Positions 60,908-64,000 of a DNA stretch of 64,000 bases are shown here, piece by piece (the stretch's first letter is position 1; every line of letters begins with the position of its first letter). The position numbers and the translations under genes are program-made. The DNA lies in the NCBI GenBank assembly GCA_016787805.1, contig JAEUTY010000045.1, positions 1-64,000 of the forward strand, written 5' to 3'. This stretch comes from Flavobacterium sp. Its GTDB lineage: Bacteria > Bacteroidota > Bacteroidia > Flavobacteriales > Flavobacteriaceae. The notes under the pieces are model-generated. The model had not been told where the DNA came from, made no database searches, and saw only the letters and a program-made list of their open reading frames with translations.

Positions 60908-61599
60908 TGATGTTCCAAAACAAAATTACTGACGTTTTTTTCGATTTAGATCACACGCTTTGGGATTTTGATAAAAATTCTGAATTGGCATTTGACAAAA
61001 TTTTTAGAAGCCAACATCCTCAAATTAATACCCCAGAATTTATAGCAGTTTATTCACCAATCAATCACGCATGTTGGAAATTGTATCAAGTAGACCAATT
61101 GACTCACGAAGAATTGCGTTACAAACGATTACGCGATTCTTTTGATGTTTTGAATTACAGTATTTCGGATGAAGAAATCAATCAAATGGCGATTGATTAC
61201 ATTACTTATTTACCCGAAAACAACCAGCTTTTTGAAGGTGCAATAGAAATTTTGAATTACCTCTCCAACAAATACAAGTTGCATATTATAACCAATGGTT
61301 TCTCTGAAGTTCAGTACAAAAAAATAAATAATTCAGGTTTGTCAGGCTTTTTTTCTACAGTAACCAATTCGGAGATGGCTGGTGTAAAAAAACCACATCC
61401 AGTAATTTATGAATTTGCTCTAACTACTGCTAATGTTCCAAAAGAAAACGCTATTATGATCGGTGATTGTATAGAAGCCGATATAAAAGGTGCACTTAAT
61501 TTTGGTATTGAAGCTATTTTTTTTAATCCTGAAAAAAAAGAAGTACCTTTAGGTGTTCCAACTATATCAAAGTTAATTGAATTAAAATCGTTGTTGTAA
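60907..61599 (+). CDS. yjjG: YjjG-family noncanonical pyrimidine nucleotidase (HAD)
   Basis: The 230-residue HAD phosphatase has motif I VFFDLDHTLWDFD (about residues 9-21), motif II IITNGFSE (about 131), motif III GVKKPHP (about 158) and motif IV MIGDCIEADIKGA (about 184). The WDF after motif I and the overall length are typical of YjjG, which removes damaged pyrimidine nucleotides. ATG at 60907 overlaps the upstream stop; a second ATG follows at 60910. Confidence 0.88.
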   Translation: MMFQNKITDVFFDLDHTLWDFDKNSELAFDKIFRSQHPQINTPEFIAVYSPINHACWKLYQVDQLTHEELRYKRLRDSFDVLNYSISDEEINQMAIDYITYLPENNQLFEGAIEILNYLSNKYKLHIITNGFSEVQYKKINNSGLSGFFSTVTNSEMAGVKKPHPVIYEFALTTANVPKENAIMIGDCIEADIKGALNFGIEAIFFNPEKKEVPLGVPTISKLIELKSLL

Positions 61600-62348
61600 T
61601 GAAAAAAATAATCACTATTGTACTAACAGTTTATTGTTGTTTTGCTTCTGCACAAAACATTAATGACTATAAATATGCTCTTGTTCCTTCTAAATTCAGC
61701 ATTTTCAAAAAGAATGATTACTATCGATTAAACGTTACTACAAAACTTTATATGGAAAAATATGGTTTTGAAACTTATTTGGATACTGATGAGCAGCCGG
61801 CTGAATTCAAAAAAGATAATTGTAATAAAGTGTATGTTGATTTAATAGAAAACAACACCATGTTTATAACACGAATTCAAGTTGTTCTTAAAGATTGTTA
61901 CGGAAAAACTATTGCTATATCAAATGAAGGGAAAAGCAAAGAAAAAGATTATCAAATAGCTTATAATCTAGCATTGCGTGAGGCTTTAGATTCTTTTACA
62001 ATTTTAATGAGTCACAAGTACAATGGCAAGCAGCTAACCAATTCAAAAACAGTTGAAACCAAAATCGAGAAAGAAGAACCTAAGCCAACAAGTGTTGTAA
62101 ATAATTCAACCAATGGAATTTCGGAATTATTTGCTAAACCTTTTCAAAATGGATTTCAGTTATTGACTAATACTACGGCTATTCCTAATTTGGTTTTGAC
62201 CATTTCTAAAACCACAAATTCAGATTGTTTTATAGCTGAACAAAATGAAAATAAAGGTGTTTTGTTTAAAAAAATGGATGGTTGGTATTTCGAATACTAC
62301 AAGGATGGAAAATTGATGTCTGAAAAATACACAATTGTCAATTTCTAA
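61599..62348 (+). CDS. Secreted protein of unknown function
   Basis: A 249-residue product with a signal peptide (TVYCCFASAQ, cleaved after residue 19). It has a DYKYALVPSKFSIFKKNDYYRLN start, four cysteines, a helical centre and a basic linker with KPTSVVNN, then a C-terminal beta segment (VLFKKMDGWYFEYYKDGKL). I do not recognise a family. It starts at the last base of the yjjG stop (TAATG) and its stop overlaps that of rarA by 4 nt. Confidence 0.7.
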   Translation: MKKIITIVLTVYCCFASAQNINDYKYALVPSKFSIFKKNDYYRLNVTTKLYMEKYGFETYLDTDEQPAEFKKDNCNKVYVDLIENNTMFITRIQVVLKDCYGKTIAISNEGKSKEKDYQIAYNLALREALDSFTILMSHKYNGKQLTNSKTVETKIEKEEPKPTSVVNNSTNGISELFAKPFQNGFQLLTNTTAIPNLVLTISKTTNSDCFIAEQNENKGVLFKKMDGWYFEYYKDGKLMSEKYTIVNF

Positions 62349-63622
62349 TAGCCGTATTTATCTTTCCAGCGGTTTTTTAAAAACTCACGTGTCGAATTTT
62401 CTCTAGAATTATTTCCAGGATTATACAAAACAGATGATGATAAGGCATCGGGTAAATATTCTTGTTCACTAAAATTGTTTGCATAATTGTGTGAATATTG
62501 ATATTCTTCGCCATAACCTAATTCTTTCATCAATTTGGTAGGAGCATTGCGCAAATGAACCGGAACAGGTAAATCGCCAGTTTGTTTGACCAAAGCTTGT
62601 GCTTCGGCTATTGCCATGTAAGAGGCATTACTCTTAGGAGAAGTTGCCAAATAAATGGCACATTGACTCAGTATAATCCGACTTTCAGGATAGCCAATAG
62701 TTGCTACTGCTTGAAATGTGTTGTTGGCCATAATAAAAGCTGTTGGATTGGCATTTCCAATATCTTCACTTGATAAAATAAGCATTCTTCGAGCTATAAA
62801 CTTAACATCTTCACCACCTTCAATCATACGCGCTAACCAATAAACGGCTCCGTTGGGATCACTACCACGAATTGATTTGATAAACGCCGAAACAATATCG
62901 TAGTGTTGTTCGCCTGTTTTATCGTACAAAACGGTATTTTGTTGCACCAATTCCATTACTTTTTCGTTGGTAATTGTAATTTGGTCTCCAGCGCTTGCGT
63001 TTACAACAAGTTCAAAAATATTTAATAGTTTGCGTCCATCGCCACCTGAAAGCCGTAATAACGCCTCTGATTCTTTTAATTTGATTTTTTTGCTAGCAAT
63101 AATTGGATCTATTTTCATTGCTCTGTCCAACAACGATACTAAATCTTCTTTGGTAAACGGATTCAATATATAGACCTGACAACGTGACAAAAGAGCAGGA
63201 ATTACTTCAAAACTTGGATTTTCAGTAGTCGCGCCAATTAAAGTTACCCAACCTTTTTCGACAGCTGCCAATAGCGAATCTTGTTGTGATTTGCTAAATC
63301 GATGAATCTCATCAATAAATAAAATGGGATTTTTGGCTGTGAATAATCCGCCGCTTTGTTTGGCTTTTTCAATCACATCGCGAATGTCTTTAACTCCCGA
63401 GTTAATAGCGCTCAATTCGTAAAAAGGGCGATTACTTTGTTTGGCAATAATTTGAGCTAAAGTCGTTTTTCCAGTACCAGGCGAACCCCAAAAAATCATA
63501 GACGGAATAATACCTCGAGCAATTTGTTGTGTAAGTGATCCACTAGGGCCAACCAAATGCAGTTGACTGATGTAATCTTCTAATGCTTGTGGGCGAATGC
63601 GTTCGGCTAAAGGTGCTTCCAT
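62345..63622 (-). CDS. rarA: Replication-associated recombination protein A
   Basis: A AAA+ clamp-loader-like ATPase (RarA/MgsA, human WRNIP1) acting at stalled replication forks. The 425-residue product has Walker [10 protein letters not shown] (about residues 45-53), Walker B FIDEIHRF, sensor 1 [10 protein letters not shown], Arg-finger region ALLSRCQVY, and the C-terminal tetramerisation part with [20 protein letters not shown] and [20 protein letters not shown]. The length is normal. A promoter is at 63702-63735 and the leader is made of phrase repeats. Confidence 0.96.
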   Translation of the reverse strand: MEAPLAERIRPQALEDYISQLHLVGPSGSLTQQIARGIIPSMIFWGSPGTGKTTLAQIIAKQSNRPFYELSAINSGVKDIRDVIEKAKQSGGLFTAKNPILFIDEIHRFSKSQQDSLLAAVEKGWVTLIGATTENPSFEVIPALLSRCQVYILNPFTKEDLVSLLDRAMKIDPIIASKKIKLKESEALLRLSGGDGRKLLNIFELVVNASAGDQITITNEKVMELVQQNTVLYDKTGEQHYDIVSAFIKSIRGSDPNGAVYWLARMIEGGEDVKFIARRMLILSSEDIGNANPTAFIMANNTFQAVATIGYPESRIILSQCAIYLATSPKSNASYMAIAEAQALVKQTGDLPVPVHLRNAPTKLMKELGYGEEYQYSHNYANNFSEQEYLPDALSSSVLYNPGNNSRENSTREFLKNRWKDKYGY

Positions 63623-63628
63623 TTTTTT

Positions 63629-63664
63629 AATGTGTCAATTAGACAATTAGACAATGTGTCAATT
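63629..63664. repeat. TGTCAATTAGACAAT-type phrase repeat, rarA leader
   Basis: AATGTGTCAATTAGACAAT, an extra TAGACAAT and GTGTCAATTT; the units repeat the reverse complement of 25967-25994. Related ATTGACACATTC/GACACCTCGACACATT words occur at 63763-63805, and a fragment CAAATTGACACATTTTCAAATTG at 40135-40157. Confidence 0.6.
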
Positions 63665-63701
63665 TATTAATGTGTCGATATGATATAATTTGGTAATTAT
63701 A

Positions 63702-63735
63702 CAAATTTAAAGATATTAGATCTTTTTTAAAACAA
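63702..63735 (-). promoter_or_regulatory. Promoter of rarA
   Basis: On the minus strand TTG (63735-63733), a 23-nt spacer and TAAATTTG (63709-63702), a full minus-7 match, 80 nt before the start. Confidence 0.5.
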
Positions 63736-63853
63736 TTATCACCATTACTTACTTCATTCATTCTCTCATTGACACATTCACTCATTGACACCTCGACACA
63801 TTTCCAAATTGCCACATTAACCTGACAAATTAGCATTAAAAAATAATTGGTTG

Positions 63854-63861
63854 TATTTTTG
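63854..63861 (+). promoter_or_regulatory. Minus-7 promoter element of the final gene
   Basis: TATTTTTG matches TAnnTTTG, 35 nt before the start codon at 63896. No TTG at the right spacing. Confidence 0.4.
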
Positions 63862-63895
63862 ATATACTGAGTACAACATTTTAAATCAAAATAGT

Positions 63896-64000
63896 TTGAA
63901 CGATTACCATTACTTTAAATTTACGCCTTCAGTATGGATAGTACCAACATTGTTGTTGTTGCTTATCTGGAGCGTTTTTTTTACTGAGGATTTTTTCAAT
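63896..64000 (+). CDS. Probable rhomboid-family intramembrane protease (partial, N-terminus only)
   Basis: A frame from TTG at 63896 is open to the window end (35 codons). It reads NDYHYFKFTPSVWIVPTLLL and on into a hydrophobic helix with IWSVFFTEDFF. This start resembles, from memory, rhomboid-type membrane proteases near rarA in Flavobacterium; the catalytic part lies outside, so the call is tentative. No ATG is available nearby. Confidence 0.45.
   Translation, partial: MNDYHYFKFTPSVWIVPTLLLLLIWSVFFTEDFFN

Noticed and set aside
63629-63830. Possible CRISPR array
   Set aside because: The repeated words are 8-12 nt and degenerate, without constant repeats and unique spacers, and there are no cas genes.
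1-64000. rRNA or tRNA genes
   Set aside because: No GGTTCGAATCC-type T arm with a matching acceptor stem and no rRNA sequence was recognised by eye on either strand.

Overview
The window is chromosomal DNA of a Bacteroidota bacterium, most likely a Flavobacterium or close relative. The evidence is direct: strong AT bias, secreted proteins ending in type IX secretion (T9SS) sorting domains of both type A (1-140, 303-5333, 46023-47300) and type B (20562-24344), an S46 dipeptidyl-peptidase, a LytTR regulator paired with a propeller-type sensor kinase, and promoters of the Bacteroidota form TTG-N(18-24)-TAnnTTTG rather than the sigma-70 form. I found no rRNA, tRNA or CRISPR array.

Layout. 1-5.4 kb: two tandem T9SS cargo proteins, the first seen only as its tail. 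5.4-8.5 kb: AnmK (cell-wall recycling), an acyl-CoA dehydrogenase and a Crp/Fnr regulator. 8.5-10.9 kb: an envelope cluster (DM13 lipoprotein, beta-barrel, YHS protein, DoxX protein). 10.9-13.8 kb: a tight run of DinB-like, NRDE/TANGO2, ATP-grasp and LysE-type genes. 13.7-17.4 kb: LytTR regulator and its sensor kinase. 17.4-20.3 kb: a candidate 34-residue membrane peptide, an SDR, a SprT-like protein and mannose-1-phosphate guanylyltransferase. 20.5-24.3 kb: a giant T9SS type B protein. 24.3-27.4 kb: MlaF/MlaE lipid transporter, a glycosyltransferase and a methyltransferase. 27.7-33.1 kb: KAS III, truncated haemoglobin, glycine decarboxylase, UbiA-like protein. 33.1-36.8 kb: a GbsR/MarR-regulated operon (DUF2071, DCC, TIGR01777, SRPBCC). 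37.1-39.5 kb: GIY-YIG cassette and an M3 oligopeptidase. 39.6-46 kb: nucleotide genes (purE, purK, hpt, adk), a CNNM-type protein and obg. 46-56.7 kb: secreted peptidases, TPR protein, mpl, a BNR-propeller protein, LolA-like and DUF1287 proteins. 56.8-64 kb: radC, a RES-Xre toxin-antitoxin pair, a His-rich ABC exporter/importer with a DUF3299-like partner, YjjG, rarA and the start of a probable rhomboid protease.

The most unusual content is between genes. A 365-bp cassette (37070-37434) consists of a perfect 32-bp inverted repeat enclosing only a GIY-YIG nuclease gene, placed 2 nt after the stop codon of the M3 peptidase; a shortened solo copy of the repeat sits at 27399-27423. A second family (20273-20430, 27545-27685, 39523-39609, 43174-43384) sits directly after a stop codon, always in the orientation of that gene, with conserved ends but hairpin arms of different sequence that still pair. 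Further short repeats are shared between distant intergenic spots.

Regulation can be read at several points: the same AAACTTTC-N10-GAAAGTTT site lies before the GbsR/MarR gene and before its downstream operon; two identical 17-nt sites 21 nt apart overlap the promoter of the RES-Xre pair; and terminator-like or leader hairpins precede the CNNM, gcvP and obg genes. Assignments rest on motif recognition by eye; no database search was possible.
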